DNA of 64,000 nt from Paraburkholderia sp. NMBU_R16 (GCF_013282575.1 NZ_JAAAYE010000026.1:24806-88805), one strand, 5' to 3'; positions 1-9,189 are shown, counted from the first letter of the stretch. Numbers and translations are program-made. The notes: generated from the sequence alone by a model not told the origin.

Positions 1-685
1 GGTGCGACGTCAATTCGAAAATGGGTCCCGGATAGACCCCGCGCAGCGGGACTTCGTAGGCATCGGACCATTCGCGCCAAACATTGGGCCGTGTCGCGAC
101 GCGCAGCAGCAACAACGAACCGAGATCCCGCGGCGATTCGACCGGATGCCGACGCAACAAATCGGGACTCGCGATCAGCACGAGCACCTCTTCGAGCAGA
201 CGGTGGCAGATGAGACCGGGCAACTCGGCGTTGCCGACGCCGATGACCGCATCCATGCCCGCCGCTTCGAGATCGAGGTGGCCGATTCGCGAATGCATAT
301 TGACGACGACGCTCGGGTTCGCGGCGTAAAACGAATGCAGGCGCGGCATCAACCAACGCGCGCCGAAAGTCGGCAATACCGCGAGATTCAGGTTGCCGCC
401 TCCGGAGCGATAGGCAATGGCCTGCAGCGTTGCATTGCGTATGGATGCAATCGCCGCGCCCACCTCGCGCATGTACAGGCGCCCCGCATCGGTCAATTCG
501 ATTCGCCGCCCCTTACGCAGAAAAAGCCGCACGTCGAGTAGCTCCTCGAGCGCCTGCACTTGGCGGCTGACCGCGCTCTGCGTCAACGAAAGCTCTTCCG
601 CAGCCCGCGTATAGCTTTGGTGCCTGGCCGAGGCCTCAAACGCGAGGAGCAGCGACATAGACGGAGTCAGGGTTCTCGGATTCAT
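1..685 (-). CDS. LysR-family transcriptional regulator (C-terminus cut by window edge)
   Basis: The product is a LysR-type DNA-binding regulator read leftward from an ATG at 685. The N-terminus has the typical winged helix-turn-helix, with YTRAAEELSLTQSAVSRQ at about residues 25-42, followed by the start of the effector-binding domain (LAVLPTFGARWLMPRL and onward). About 227 residues are visible of a usual total near 300; the C-terminus lies beyond base 1. It is divergent from the YdiJ-type dehydrogenase at 786 with only 100 bp between the starts, the usual LysR arrangement, so that gene is the likely target. The N-terminus resembles GcvA-type LysR proteins. Another ATG at 689 is in a different frame. 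The effector is unknown. Confidence 0.88.
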   Translation of the reverse strand, partial: MNPRTLTPSMSLLLAFEASARHQSYTRAAEELSLTQSAVSRQVQALEELLDVRLFLRKGRRIELTDAGRLYMREVGAAIASIRNATLQAIAYRSGGGNLNLAVLPTFGARWLMPRLHSFYAANPSVVVNMHSRIGHLDLEAAGMDAVIGVGNAELPGLICHRLLEEVLVLIASPDLLRRHPVESPRDLGSLLLLRVATRPNVWREWSDAYEVPLRGVYPGPIFELTSH

Positions 686-785
686 TCATAAAACTCATGT
701 AAGAGCGCAAAACAATACACTTTTTGCCTGACGGGAAGCAACCTAGACTCGCTATCCATGAGTTATACGCCGCAAGGGAGCCCTC
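686..785. promoter_or_regulatory. Divergent promoter region between lysR and ydiJ
   Basis: A 100-bp gap between two divergent starts. It holds an 8-nt inverted repeat, AACTCATG at 692-699 and CATGAGTT at 757-764, one arm near each start. A good ribosome site AAGGGAG at 774-780 precedes the ydiJ ATG. The repeat could be bound by the LysR protein, but its 57-nt spacing is not the classic T-N11-A box, so the assignment is weak. Confidence 0.35.
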
Positions 786-3700
786 ATGATTCCGCGTCTC
801 GATCGATTGCCGGAAGTCGGCAACCTTTATCTGGCGTTCGCTACCGAACTGCGGATGCATGGCTTCGAAGGCGACATCCGCGATGGCTATGCCGATCGCA
901 CCGCGCTCGCTACGGACAACTCCATCTATCAGGTGGTGCCCCGACTTGCGGTGTTCCCACGAACACAGCAGGACTTGGTGAGAATTGCGCGTCTCGCATC
1001 GAATCCGCGTTTCCATGGGGTTCGTCTTTTTCCGCGTGGCGGAGGCACCGGCACGAACGGTCAATCGCTCGGAGAGGGTGTCGCAGTCGATCTCTCGCGC
1101 CACATGAATCGCATTCTCGAGATCAACGTCGAGGAGCGCTGGGCGCGTGTTCAGGCGGGTGTCGTGAAGGACCAGTTGGAAGCCGCGCTGGAGCCGCACG
1201 GCCTTTTTTTCGCGCCCGAGCTCTCGACGTCCAACCGCGCCACGATCGGCGGCATGATCAACACCGATGCGAGCGGGCAGGGCTCGTGCCGGTACGGCAA
1301 GACGCGCGATCATGTGCTCGAGCTGGTCACGGTGCTCACCGGCGGAACCGTCTGGACCTCCGCGCCGATCGACGACGAGACCCTCGCCGGCATCCGGTCG
1401 CGCGAGGACTTGATCGGATGTGTGCATCGCACGGTCGACGACATCCAGCAGTGCGACGCCGAGCTGATTCAACGGCACTTTCCGAAGCTGAACCGCAGCT
1501 TGACCGGATACGACCTCGCTCACATTCGCGACAGCCGAGGCCGATTCGATTTGAACAGTATTCTCTGCGGCTCGGAGGGCACGCTAGGCTTCATCTCTGA
1601 AGCGAAGGTCGGCTTGTTGCCCATTCCGAAGTTCACGGCGCTCATCGTGGTGGGCTACGCCAGTTTCGACGCCGCGTTGCGCGATGCGCCGCGGCTTTTG
1701 AAGGTCGATGCGGCGTCGATCGAGACGATCGATTCAGTCGTTCTCGGTCTTGCACGTGAGGACAATACTTGGCCTGCCATCCGTCGATTCTTTCCCGATA
1801 CCACGTCCCCACTGGAAGGCGTCAATCTCATCGAGTTTGCAGCTGACGAACCGGAAACACTGGAAACGTCGCTGAGCGCGGCCTTCGCTTTGCTTGCCAC
1901 AGCAAATGACGCACGCGGCATGCTGGGGCATTCGGTGGCCCGCGGCCACGTGGAAGTCGGAAAGGTCTGGGAGATGCGCAAGCGTGCGGTCGGCCTGCTT
2001 GGACGCCTTCGAGGGGAGGCGCGCCCGATTCCGTTCGTGGAAGACACGGCGGTGCCCGCCGAGCACCTCGCCGACTACATCGCCGAGTTCCGCGCGCTGC
2101 TGGACCGCCGGGGCTTGACGTACGGCATGTTCGGTCATGCCGACGCCGGCGTACTGCACGTTCGCCCGGTTCTCGACATGAAGGACCCCGAGCAGGAGGG
2201 CCTCGTGCGTTCGATCACCGACGAGGTGGCGGCATTGACCCGCCAATATGGCGGCGTGCTATGGGGCGAGCATGGCAAGGGTTTGCGCTCGGAGTACGCC
2301 CCGGCGTTTTTCGGGCCTTTATATGGACGTCTGCAGCAGATCAAGGCCGCGTTCGATCCGAACAATCAGCTCAACCCCGGCAAAATCGCCACGCCGCCGG
2401 GACAGGCGCTCACGCGTGTCGACGAAGTCCCGACGCGGGGACAGCGCGATCGCATCATTCCGGTCGCGTTGCGCCGAACGTTCGCGGATTCGCTGCATTG
2501 CAACGGCAACGGTGCCTGTTTCAATTTCGCGCCCGACGATGCCATGTGTCCGTCCTGGAAAGCGCTGCGCGAGCGCCGCTTTTCGCCGAAGGGCCGCGCA
2601 TCGCTGCTGCGCGAATGGTTGTATCTGATCAGCGAGGCTGGGTACGCCCGACATCTCGACGGTCGGGAGCAAGGCTTCGTGCAGCGCATCGCTTCGCTCC
2701 CGCGAAGAATCCGTAACACGCTTGCGAAGCGAAAAGGCGAGTACGACTTTTCGCACGAAGTCAAAGAGGCGATGGACACGTGTCTCGCGTGCAAGTCCTG
2801 CGCGGGGCAGTGCCCGGTCAAAGTCGACGTGCCTGCGTTTCGTGCCCGGTTCCTGGCCGTTTACCACACCCGCTATCTACGTCCCGCCAGAGATTGGGTG
2901 TTGGCTTGTCTGGAGCCGGCGTTGCCATGGATGGCCAAGGCTCCTCGCTGGGTCAACGCGGTACTGGCTAGCCATATGGGACAGTGGGGGCTGCGACGCA
3001 TCGGCCTGGTCGGCATCCCGATGCTGAGCGGCATGGATGCGGTCCTCGAGGCGCGCCGTGGCGGCGTTGCGATGGCGACGCCCGAGACCATCGCCGCCGC
3101 GCAAGCCGAGGGACGGCAGGTTGTCGTCGTCGTACAGGATGCGTTCACGAGCCATTTCGAAGCCGGCCTGGTGCTCGACGCGCTGCGCCTGCTGGACAAG
3201 CTCGGCTTTCACCCGTTGCTTGCGCCGCTTCTGCCCAGTGGGAAACCGTTGCATGTGCATGGGTTCCTCGATCGGTTTCGTCGCACCGCGCAGCGAAACG
3301 CCCGGATGCTCGGGCGCCTGGCAGCGGCCGGCGTGCCCCTGGTCGGTATCGATCCGGCGATGACATTGGTCTATCGCTCGGAGTACAGAGAAGCGCTGGG
3401 CGAAGCCGGCGCGCCCCGCGTCCATCTGCTGCAGGAATGGCTGGCCGAGGCGCTCGGGTCCGCGACTCAGCGTGTTGCCGACGATGCCGAAACCTATGTC
3501 CTGCTCGCGCATTGCACCGAGCGGACGAACGCGGCGAGCGCAATCGATGACTGGAAACGCGTTTTCACGGCTTTCGGCGCACGATTGAACGTTCCGCGCG
3601 CGGCCTGCTGCGGCATGTCGGGCACCTACGGGCACGAGGCACGAAACCGCGCGACGTCGGAGACGATTTACGGCATGAGCTGGGCGCCGGCTGTGGCGCG

Positions 3701-3884
3701 ACATCGCGACCGGGGCAGGTTGATGGCGAGCGGCTACTCCTGCCGCTGCCAGGTCAGGGCGATCGATGCAGCGGATTTACCGCACCCGCTGCAAGTATTG
3801 CTCAGCTTGCTCGACAGAAAATCGAGCCCTGTCAGTTCAACGTCTTCGATTTCTTGCCTGCGCGCGACGGCGGCTGACACATGA
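786..3884 (+). CDS. ydiJ: YdiJ-type FAD-binding and Fe-S oxidoreductase (D-2-hydroxyglutarate dehydrogenase family)
   Basis: A 1032-residue fused flavoprotein/iron-sulfur dehydrogenase, close to the usual 1000-1020 residues. An FAD-binding PCMH domain covers roughly residues 40-280 with PRGGGTGTNGQSLGEG near 83-98, followed by an FAD-oxidase C-terminal domain to about 540. One Cys cluster begins at C572 (CNGNGACF, then MCPSW). A 4Fe-4S motif CLACKSCAGQCP has C666, C669, C672 and C676. A CCG motif (CCGMSG) is at about 941. YdiJ in E. coli oxidises D-2-hydroxyglutarate; substrate here is inferred from family. The start has an AAGGGAG ribosome site. The last 18 or so codons (SPVSSTSSISCLRATAADT) lie over the antisense flhC 3' end and look like a stop-loss extension. 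Confidence 0.9.
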   Translation: MIPRLDRLPEVGNLYLAFATELRMHGFEGDIRDGYADRTALATDNSIYQVVPRLAVFPRTQQDLVRIARLASNPRFHGVRLFPRGGGTGTNGQSLGEGVAVDLSRHMNRILEINVEERWARVQAGVVKDQLEAALEPHGLFFAPELSTSNRATIGGMINTDASGQGSCRYGKTRDHVLELVTVLTGGTVWTSAPIDDETLAGIRSREDLIGCVHRTVDDIQQCDAELIQRHFPKLNRSLTGYDLAHIRDSRGRFDLNSILCGSEGTLGFISEAKVGLLPIPKFTALIVVGYASFDAALRDAPRLLKVDAASIETIDSVVLGLAREDNTWPAIRRFFPDTTSPLEGVNLIEFAADEPETLETSLSAAFALLATANDARGMLGHSVARGHVEVGKVWEMRKRAVGLLGRLRGEARPIPFVEDTAVPAEHLADYIAEFRALLDRRGLTYGMFGHADAGVLHVRPVLDMKDPEQEGLVRSITDEVAALTRQYGGVLWGEHGKGLRSEYAPAFFGPLYGRLQQIKAAFDPNNQLNPGKIATPPGQALTRVDEVPTRGQRDRIIPVALRRTFADSLHCNGNGACFNFAPDDAMCPSWKALRERRFSPKGRASLLREWLYLISEAGYARHLDGREQGFVQRIASLPRRIRNTLAKRKGEYDFSHEVKEAMDTCLACKSCAGQCPVKVDVPAFRARFLAVYHTRYLRPARDWVLACLEPALPWMAKAPRWVNAVLASHMGQWGLRRIGLVGIPMLSGMDAVLEARRGGVAMATPETIAAAQAEGRQVVVVVQDAFTSHFEAGLVLDALRLLDKLGFHPLLAPLLPSGKPLHVHGFLDRFRRTAQRNARMLGRLAAAGVPLVGIDPAMTLVYRSEYREALGEAGAPRVHLLQEWLAEALGSATQRVADDAETYVLLAHCTERTNAASAIDDWKRVFTAFGARLNVPRAACCGMSGTYGHEARNRATSETIYGMSWAPAVARHRDRGRLMASGYSCRCQVRAIDAADLPHPLQVLLSLLDRKSSPVSSTSSISCLRATAADT

Positions 3885-4356
3885 CGCACGCGCGGGCGCG
3901 GGGCAGATCGTGCTTATAAGAGACGAACTTGCCTTTGCACCGGCAGCATGGATGCATGTCGAGGATGCCGCCCTTGAAAAAGCGTACGAGCGTCCAGGCG
4001 CGCGTCAAGTCGAGATGCACATCGAGTCCGCCGCGCGTGCAATGCTCGCGATAGAGGCGGTAGCCCTTGGTGAGCGCGTCGACGTGCGAACAGCTCGCTT
4101 CGTTTCTCAGAAACGTGTACGTGTGATAGAAGAGCGACGAGTGAATATTGGCCTGCCAGGTCATGTACCAATCCGCAGAGGAGGGCAGCATGCCCTTCGG
4201 CGGCGACTCGTCTTTGACCTCGCGATAAATGCGAATCAGCCTGTCGCGCGAGAGCGTCAGTTCCGATTCGAGCACCTGCATGCGGGCGCCCAGCTCAATC
4301 AACGCGACGGCGCGCGACACTTCCCGCGCTTCTTCGATCAGGCTCATCTTCGGCAT
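3832..4356 (-). CDS. flhC: Flagellar master regulator subunit FlhC
   Basis: FlhC partners with FlhD in the FlhD4C2 activator of class II flagellar genes. The 174-residue product matches the family along its length: EARE..ALIELGARMQVLESE at the N-terminus, a central PPKGMLPSSADWYMTWQ block, LTRAWTLVRFF, and four zinc-ligand cysteines C137, C140, C157 and C160 at the same numbering as the E. coli protein. It ends soon after CQPPSRA, shorter than the E. coli tail. It lies 19 nt downstream of flhD on the same strand, with a GGAG ribosome site. Its final 53 bp overlap the end of ydiJ on the other strand. Confidence 0.96.
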   Translation of the reverse strand: MPKMSLIEEAREVSRAVALIELGARMQVLESELTLSRDRLIRIYREVKDESPPKGMLPSSADWYMTWQANIHSSLFYHTYTFLRNEASCSHVDALTKGYRLYREHCTRGGLDVHLDLTRAWTLVRFFKGGILDMHPCCRCKGKFVSYKHDLPRARACVMCQPPSRAGKKSKTLN

Positions 4357-4375
4357 GGCGTGCTCCGTTGGTCGG

Positions 4376-4693
4376 TCAGCTGAACTGCCTGGCAGGTTGT
4401 GCGGCCAGCAAAATGGCTGCGTGCATCGCGCTCAGATCGCGGCCCGTATCGGTCGTTGCCAGGGCCGACAGCATCGCGGCGTCATCGAACCGGATGTCGC
4501 AGACCAGGTCTTCGCTCTGGGCAAGCCTGACCGTTTGAGAAGGCGACAGCATCTGGATCAGGTTGGCCATCTGCGCCGACAAGCCCAGCCGGAACATGCC
4601 CTCGGCAAAATCGTCGTTGAGCATGTGCTGCGCGAGCATCAGATACGAGATGTTGAATTCGCGCATCGATTCGAGCGTTTCGCGATCGTTCAC
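4376..4693 (-). CDS. flhD: Flagellar master regulator subunit FlhD
   Basis: FlhD is the DNA-contacting subunit of the FlhD4C2 flagellar activator. Starting at GTG 4693 gives 105 residues beginning VNDRETLESMREFNISYL, which aligns residue for residue with the start of the second FlhD in this window (MNAFNNHESIREINLSYL). A GAAGAGG ribosome site sits just upstream, supporting this GTG over the ATG at 4741. The FlhD core REFNISYLMLAQHMLNDD and the conserved cysteine in EDLVCDIRF are present. It is the first gene of a flhD-flhC pair. The 187-bp leader holds ACGTTTGCGT at 4727-4736, equal to one half of the palindrome ahead of the second flhD. Confidence 0.95.
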   Translation of the reverse strand: MNDRETLESMREFNISYLMLAQHMLNDDFAEGMFRLGLSAQMANLIQMLSPSQTVRLAQSEDLVCDIRFDDAAMLSALATTDTGRDLSAMHAAILLAAQPARQFS

Positions 4694-4880
4694 TGTTTGC
4701 CTCTTCAGCGGGAGTCGGGTCGCACGACGTTTGCGTTGCACTGCTTGGCTAGAACTTCGGGACGGGCGTGCGGTGAACGGAAGTATTGTTCAGATCGTTG
4801 GCGCTACCAATCAGCGGCGGCGGAAGATTCTGTCGTCCGGACTACACACGCTGTCGGCGTTTTCCTACGAGGGCCGCTGC
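4694..4880. promoter_or_regulatory. flhDC leader and promoter region
   Basis: 187 bp upstream of flhD and downstream of the YdjM-like gene, both read leftward. I could not pick out a confident promoter. The only notable element is ACGTTTGCGT at 4727-4736, 34 bp upstream of the GTG. Confidence 0.3.
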
Positions 4881-5399
4881 TCAGTGCGTGAGCACGCGCA
4901 GCCCATGCGCCAGCTGTCCAATGGGCGCGGCCAGGAGCGGCCGGGCGACCCAACAGGCCGCTCCCCACGCCAGTGCGACCACGAGCAGATCGCAGCGCCC
5001 GCTTTTCCACCAGTTCAGCGAATGACGCCTGAATATCCACGGCACGCCGAGCGGGTTGGGCCAGTCGGCAACGAGATGCATGATGCCGCCGCAGGCGAAC
5101 CCGAACAGCGGCGCGGCGAAGGGATGCGCATGGCCCAGCGAGCGATAGGCGAGAACGAGGGCAGCGATCCATCCGACGCCCCAATGTGTGGCGCTGCGAT
5201 GCGCGATCCAAAGCCGCCGGCTGCGACTCCACCACGCGATCTCGAGCCAATCGGGCGCTGTGCCGCCCACGACGCCCGCCAGGCACGCGCCTAAGCTGCC
5301 GATATACCAGTGGCCCGCCGCGCTCGCTTGCGCGACGAGCACCGCTGCGATCACACCAGCTGCCCAACCGGTCAGATGGTGCGCACTGCGAGATGCCAT
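4881..5399 (-). CDS. YdjM-like inner-membrane protein, DUF457 metal-dependent hydrolase family
   Basis: A 172-residue membrane protein of the YdjM/DUF457 family, annotated as predicted membrane-bound metal-dependent hydrolases. Visible hydrophobic segments include GVIAAVLVAQ near residues 14-24, LGACLAGVVGG near 35, the VGWIAALVLAY region and FACGGIMHLVADW. The family His/Asp signature is seen as HHLTGWAAG at the N-terminus, GGTAPDWLE, SATHW and HLVADWPNPLG. The ATG at 5399 has an AGG about 8 nt upstream. It is divergent from the glycosyltransferase gene. In enterobacteria ydjM is LexA-controlled; I saw no LexA box here. Catalytic function is not established for the family. Confidence 0.75.
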   Translation of the reverse strand: MASRSAHHLTGWAAGVIAAVLVAQASAAGHWYIGSLGACLAGVVGGTAPDWLEIAWWSRSRRLWIAHRSATHWGVGWIAALVLAYRSLGHAHPFAAPLFGFACGGIMHLVADWPNPLGVPWIFRRHSLNWWKSGRCDLLVVALAWGAACWVARPLLAAPIGQLAHGLRVLTH

Positions 5400-5564
5400 A
5401 ACGAGGACCTGCTCGAAAGCCAAAAGGAATGGGACGCTATCACGGATGGGACGCAGCCGTCGACCGGTGCGCGGCGGGGCGCCCTCCAAGCGAAGGATGC
5501 AAAACCGCGGGCGCAGGCATGCGCGATGCTCAGCCGCCAGCATGCCGCCGCCGGAGTCCCTACC

Positions 5565-6629
5565 ATGCGTATCGCCCAGATCGCGCCTTTGTACGAAAGC
5601 GTTCCGCCTTACGCGTATGGCGCGACCGAGCGCATCGTCCATTACCTGACCGAATCGCTCGTCGCGCGCGGCCACGATGTGACCCTTTTCGCGAGCGGCG
5701 ACTCGCGCACGTCTGGCCGCCTCGTGCCGAGCTGCGAGCGCGCGTTATGGCGCGATCGCAATGTCTGGGATACGCAGGCTCACCATCTTCATCAACTCGG
5801 GCAATTGGCCCGACGCGCGCATGAGTTCGATATCGTGCATTTTCATGGCGAGCCGCTACACTTTCCGCTCGCGCATTATCTGCCTTGCCGCCATATCACG
5901 ACGCTGCACGGCTTACTGTTGCCCGACGACCACGGCCCGCTGCTGCGTACGTTCGCCGACGTTCCGCTGGTCTCCATTTCGCGTTCGCAGCGCACTCCGT
6001 TGCCCTGGGCTCGTTGGCAGCGCACGGTCCACCATGGCATACCGCCGGACGAACTGCCGTACGCGGAGCGTGCCGGCGAATATCTGCTGTTCATGGGCCG
6101 CATCACGCCCGGCAAACGTCCCGACCTCGCGATCGAGATCGCCCGTCGGGCGAATGTCCCGCTCAAAATCGCCGCGGTCGTCCATGAAGGCGAACGACAC
6201 TATTTTCGCGAAACGATCGAACCGCTCATCTCACGATATCGCCGCCATGTCGAATTCCTTGGCGAAGTCGGTGGCGAAGCGCGCGCCCGTCTGCTTTCCG
6301 AAGCCCGCGCGCTACTGATGCCGATCGATTGGGAGGAGCCGTTCGGTCTCGTGATCGTGGAGGCGATGGCCTGCGGCACACCGACGATCGCGTTTCGTCG
6401 TGGGGCCATCCCGGAGATTATCGAAGATGGCCTGAACGGCCGCGTGGTCGACGACGTCGAAAGCGCCGTCGCCGCGGTTCACGCGATAGGCGACATCAAT
6501 CGCCGCACGTGCCGTCGCCTATTCGACGAGCGTTTTACGGCGCAGCGGATGACCGACGATTATCTGAGCGTCTATGACAGCCTGCTCGCCCCGCAGCCTT
6601 ACGCTCCGGCGAGCCCCGACTACGCCTGA
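5565..6629 (+). CDS. Glycosyltransferase family 4 (GT-B fold)
   Basis: A 354-residue cytoplasmic glycosyltransferase. The N-terminal Rossmann half starts MRIAQIAPLYESVPP and includes GATERIVHYLTESLVARGHDVTLF with the sugar-acceptor side. The C-terminal half has the GT4 donor-binding region, LLFMGRITPGKRPDLAIEIA near residue 175 and EEPFGLVIVEAMACGTPTIA near 265, which contains the E-x7-E nucleotide-sugar motif. The ATG at 5565 has GGAG 9 nt upstream and the alignment starts there, so the longer upstream reading is unlikely. Members of this subgroup are often annotated as UDP-glucose or mannosyl transferases; acceptor and donor cannot be read here. It stands alone between unrelated genes. Confidence 0.88.
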   Translation: MRIAQIAPLYESVPPYAYGATERIVHYLTESLVARGHDVTLFASGDSRTSGRLVPSCERALWRDRNVWDTQAHHLHQLGQLARRAHEFDIVHFHGEPLHFPLAHYLPCRHITTLHGLLLPDDHGPLLRTFADVPLVSISRSQRTPLPWARWQRTVHHGIPPDELPYAERAGEYLLFMGRITPGKRPDLAIEIARRANVPLKIAAVVHEGERHYFRETIEPLISRYRRHVEFLGEVGGEARARLLSEARALLMPIDWEEPFGLVIVEAMACGTPTIAFRRGAIPEIIEDGLNGRVVDDVESAVAAVHAIGDINRRTCRRLFDERFTAQRMTDDYLSVYDSLLAPQPYAPASPDYA

Positions 6630-6669
6630 GCGAGCGAGACGAGTGCCCGCCGGGTAGGCGGACCTCCGG

Positions 6670-7539
6670 TTATTTTTTCTGGCTACCGAGTTCCGCACCC
6701 GTGGTGGGATCCACGGCGCGGTCCGACTGCTGGCGCTGCGCCATGGCCTCGAGCGCGGTGCGCTCCGCATGGGACAGGACGACCGATGCCGTGCCATCGC
6801 CCCCGTCCGCGGCCGCGGGCGGATTGGCGACGAGCCGCAGGCCGTCGCCCCGATTCCATGGGCCTTCGATAGGCGCATCGCCTTGCGACATCTTGTAGTA
6901 GACCTGCGCGAACTCGCTGGCGGGCGGCCGTTTTCCCGGCGGGAAATTGCCTGTAATCGAATACAGTGCTTTCTCGAACGACTTCTGATGCGACACTTCG
7001 CGCGTCATGAGAAAGCCCAGAGCATCGCGCACGCCCGGGTCGTCGGTCACGTTCATGAGGCGTTCGTAGATAATTTTTGCGCGCGCCTCGGCGGCGATGT
7101 TCGAGCGAAGATCGGCGGTCGGTTCTCCGATCGTGTCGATGTAGGCTGCACTCCAGGGCACGCCGCCCGAGTTCGTGAGCGCCGGACCACCGCCGTAAAG
7201 CAGTTGCGTCACGTGGCTGTCATTGCCGGCGCCGTGGAGCTTGCGATAAGTCTCGGCCTGCGCATCGATGTTCTCGGCGAGCTCGCCTTTCGCGCCGCGG
7301 TTCAGCATCGCGACGATCGAACCGATGATTTCGAGGTGGCTCAGCTCTTCGGTCGCGATGTCGTAAAGCATATCCTTTCGCCCCGAATCCTCTTCGCCAA
7401 CGGCTTGCGTGAAATAGCGCATGGCGGCAGCGAGCTCGCCTTGCGGCCCGCCGAATTGTTCAAGCAGCAGATTGGCGAGACCGGGGTCGGTCGCGCCGAC
7501 GCGCACGGTGTATTGCAGACGCTTGTTGTGGATGAACAT
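6670..7539 (-). CDS. Manganese catalase
   Basis: A 289-residue non-haem, dimanganese catalase that dismutates hydrogen peroxide. The four-helix-bundle metal ligands are visible as TQAVGEEDSGRKDMLYDIA followed by TEELSHLEIIGSIV, and later AEARAKIIYERL and REVSHQKSFEKAL. The region GGPALTNSGGVPWSAAYI is also typical of the family. The ATG at 7539 has a strong AAGGAGA ribosome site, so the longer reading from 7620 is rejected. It is divergent from the PSD-like gene, and the two share a 166-bp promoter region. Confidence 0.93.
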   Translation of the reverse strand: MFIHNKRLQYTVRVGATDPGLANLLLEQFGGPQGELAAAMRYFTQAVGEEDSGRKDMLYDIATEELSHLEIIGSIVAMLNRGAKGELAENIDAQAETYRKLHGAGNDSHVTQLLYGGGPALTNSGGVPWSAAYIDTIGEPTADLRSNIAAEARAKIIYERLMNVTDDPGVRDALGFLMTREVSHQKSFEKALYSITGNFPPGKRPPASEFAQVYYKMSQGDAPIEGPWNRGDGLRLVANPPAAADGGDGTASVVLSHAERTALEAMAQRQQSDRAVDPTTGAELGSQKK

Positions 7540-7705
7540 GGGTGGGATCTCCTTCGAGAAGACGAGAATGGATGCCTCCGGCCAGGTATCGATGCCCGCT
7601 CGGCCTGTCCGGATACGCAACGGCTATTCCCGCGCGGCCTCGTCGGGCCATGGCCGGTGTGGCAGGTAAATTGCTCGCGTGCAGGCGCACAGGAGGGAGG
7701 GCGCC

Positions 7706-8980
7706 ATGAGCGACGATCAGCAAGGACCGTTGAAGGAACGGCGCCGTCTCGGCAGCTGGATGCCGGCGCAGGAAGAACGCATGGCGGCGTTTCGTTGCGA
7801 GATCGCCGCGCGCTCGCGCGCAAGGGCCGAACGCGCGGGGCAAGCATGGTCACCCGCAAGTGTGGTTCGCGACCTGTCGAATCTCGTGCACGGCGATCCC
7901 GTGCTTCGGATGAATCTGACCCGCGCAATCGACGATGCGCGCGACGCCGGCTATGAGCTGGGCTACGGATCGATCGATGAGTTGATTCGCATCGTCGACT
8001 ATCTGATGACTTTCGCGCCGCCGTTCGACGCGTCCGCACCGGTGGCGACGCCGCTGAATGCGGTCCTCGATTGGCCGATGTGCATGCCGTCGGGGTATGC
8101 CGCGTTTCGCGATCCGGCCTTCAATGCGCAGATGAGGCGCGTACTCGATTACTGGTGCGGGTTCCTGAGCGGTCCGCATTCGCGTACGCACCTGAACGCC
8201 GATTCGCCGGATGGATGGTTCTGCGAAGAGGCTCGCCGCAAGATCGATATGGATGCATTCCTTTGCGATCCCGCCAAGCCGTATTGGGGCTTCGCTTCAT
8301 GGAACGCATTCTTCACGCGCGAACTCCGCCCCGGCGCGAGACCCGTGGCGCATCCCGACGATCACCGCATCATCGTCAGTGCTTGCGAAGCGTCTCCATA
8401 CAACGTGCGAGAGGACGCGCAGCTCTACGACCATTTTTGGCTCAAGGCACAGCCGTATTCACTGCGTGAAATGCTGGTTTGCACACCGGACGAACGTGTG
8501 CAGCGCTTCGTCGGTGGGTCCGTCTATCAGGGCTATTTGAGCGCGTTCAATTACCACCGCTGGCATGCGCCCGTCGCGGGACGGATCTGCGAAGCGTACA
8601 ACGTCGACGGAACGTATTACTCGAATACCGAGGCACAGGGTGCCGACCCTGGCGGGCTCAATCATTCCCAGGGCTACACGACAGCGGTGGCGGCGCGCGC
8701 AGTCATCGTCATCGATTGCGACGATCCGGCGATCGGGGAGGTGGCCTGCGTCTTCGTGGGTATGGCGGAGGTGTCCTCGTGCCGGATCGTGGCGCTGCCC
8801 GGACAGCACGTCGACAAAGGTGACGAGCTCGGTTACTTCCAGTACGGCGGCAGCACGTGGTGCGCGGTATTCCGGCCGGGCGTCATCGATACGTTCGTGC
8901 CGCAGCCGCCGTATCGCGACGATGGCCCGCCGATCCGCGTCAATGCGCATCTTGCGACGGCGAAGGGTTCGAAACGTTGA
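7706..8980 (+). CDS. Phosphatidylserine decarboxylase-family protein with N-terminal PSDC domain
   Basis: A 424-residue pyruvoyl-type decarboxylase relative. The N-terminal third (about residues 30-180) matches the accessory domain found in fungal, bacterial and PsiD-type members, with VLDWPMCMPSGYAAF and VLDYWCGFLSGP. The C-terminal catalytic domain has FNYHRWHAPVAGRI and self-cleavage motif YGGST near residue 388, where Ser would become the pyruvoyl group (canonical LGST, here GGST). Family members include tryptophan and other aromatic amino-acid decarboxylases as well as phosphatidylserine decarboxylase, so the substrate is open. The start at 7706 follows AGGAGGGAGG. It is divergent from Mn catalase. 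Confidence 0.87.
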   Translation: MSDDQQGPLKERRRLGSWMPAQEERMAAFRCEIAARSRARAERAGQAWSPASVVRDLSNLVHGDPVLRMNLTRAIDDARDAGYELGYGSIDELIRIVDYLMTFAPPFDASAPVATPLNAVLDWPMCMPSGYAAFRDPAFNAQMRRVLDYWCGFLSGPHSRTHLNADSPDGWFCEEARRKIDMDAFLCDPAKPYWGFASWNAFFTRELRPGARPVAHPDDHRIIVSACEASPYNVREDAQLYDHFWLKAQPYSLREMLVCTPDERVQRFVGGSVYQGYLSAFNYHRWHAPVAGRICEAYNVDGTYYSNTEAQGADPGGLNHSQGYTTAVAARAVIVIDCDDPAIGEVACVFVGMAEVSSCRIVALPGQHVDKGDELGYFQYGGSTWCAVFRPGVIDTFVPQPPYRDDGPPIRVNAHLATAKGSKR

Positions 8981-9189
8981 TCGAAGCGAAACTCTTGGCG
9001 GGTGGTTTGCCCAGTGCCTGCTACCTAATTACACGACCTTTCGCGGACGTTGCGTGCGGCGGCGCAAGCACACCGGGTGGACGTGAGCGCGCAGCGGGTA
9101 TATAAGAACCCACGGGGTCTCGATCGGCGGCGCGTTTGCGCAGCGCGGCGACCGGCGCAGGACCCGCCGAATGTGAGGAAATGACCGCC

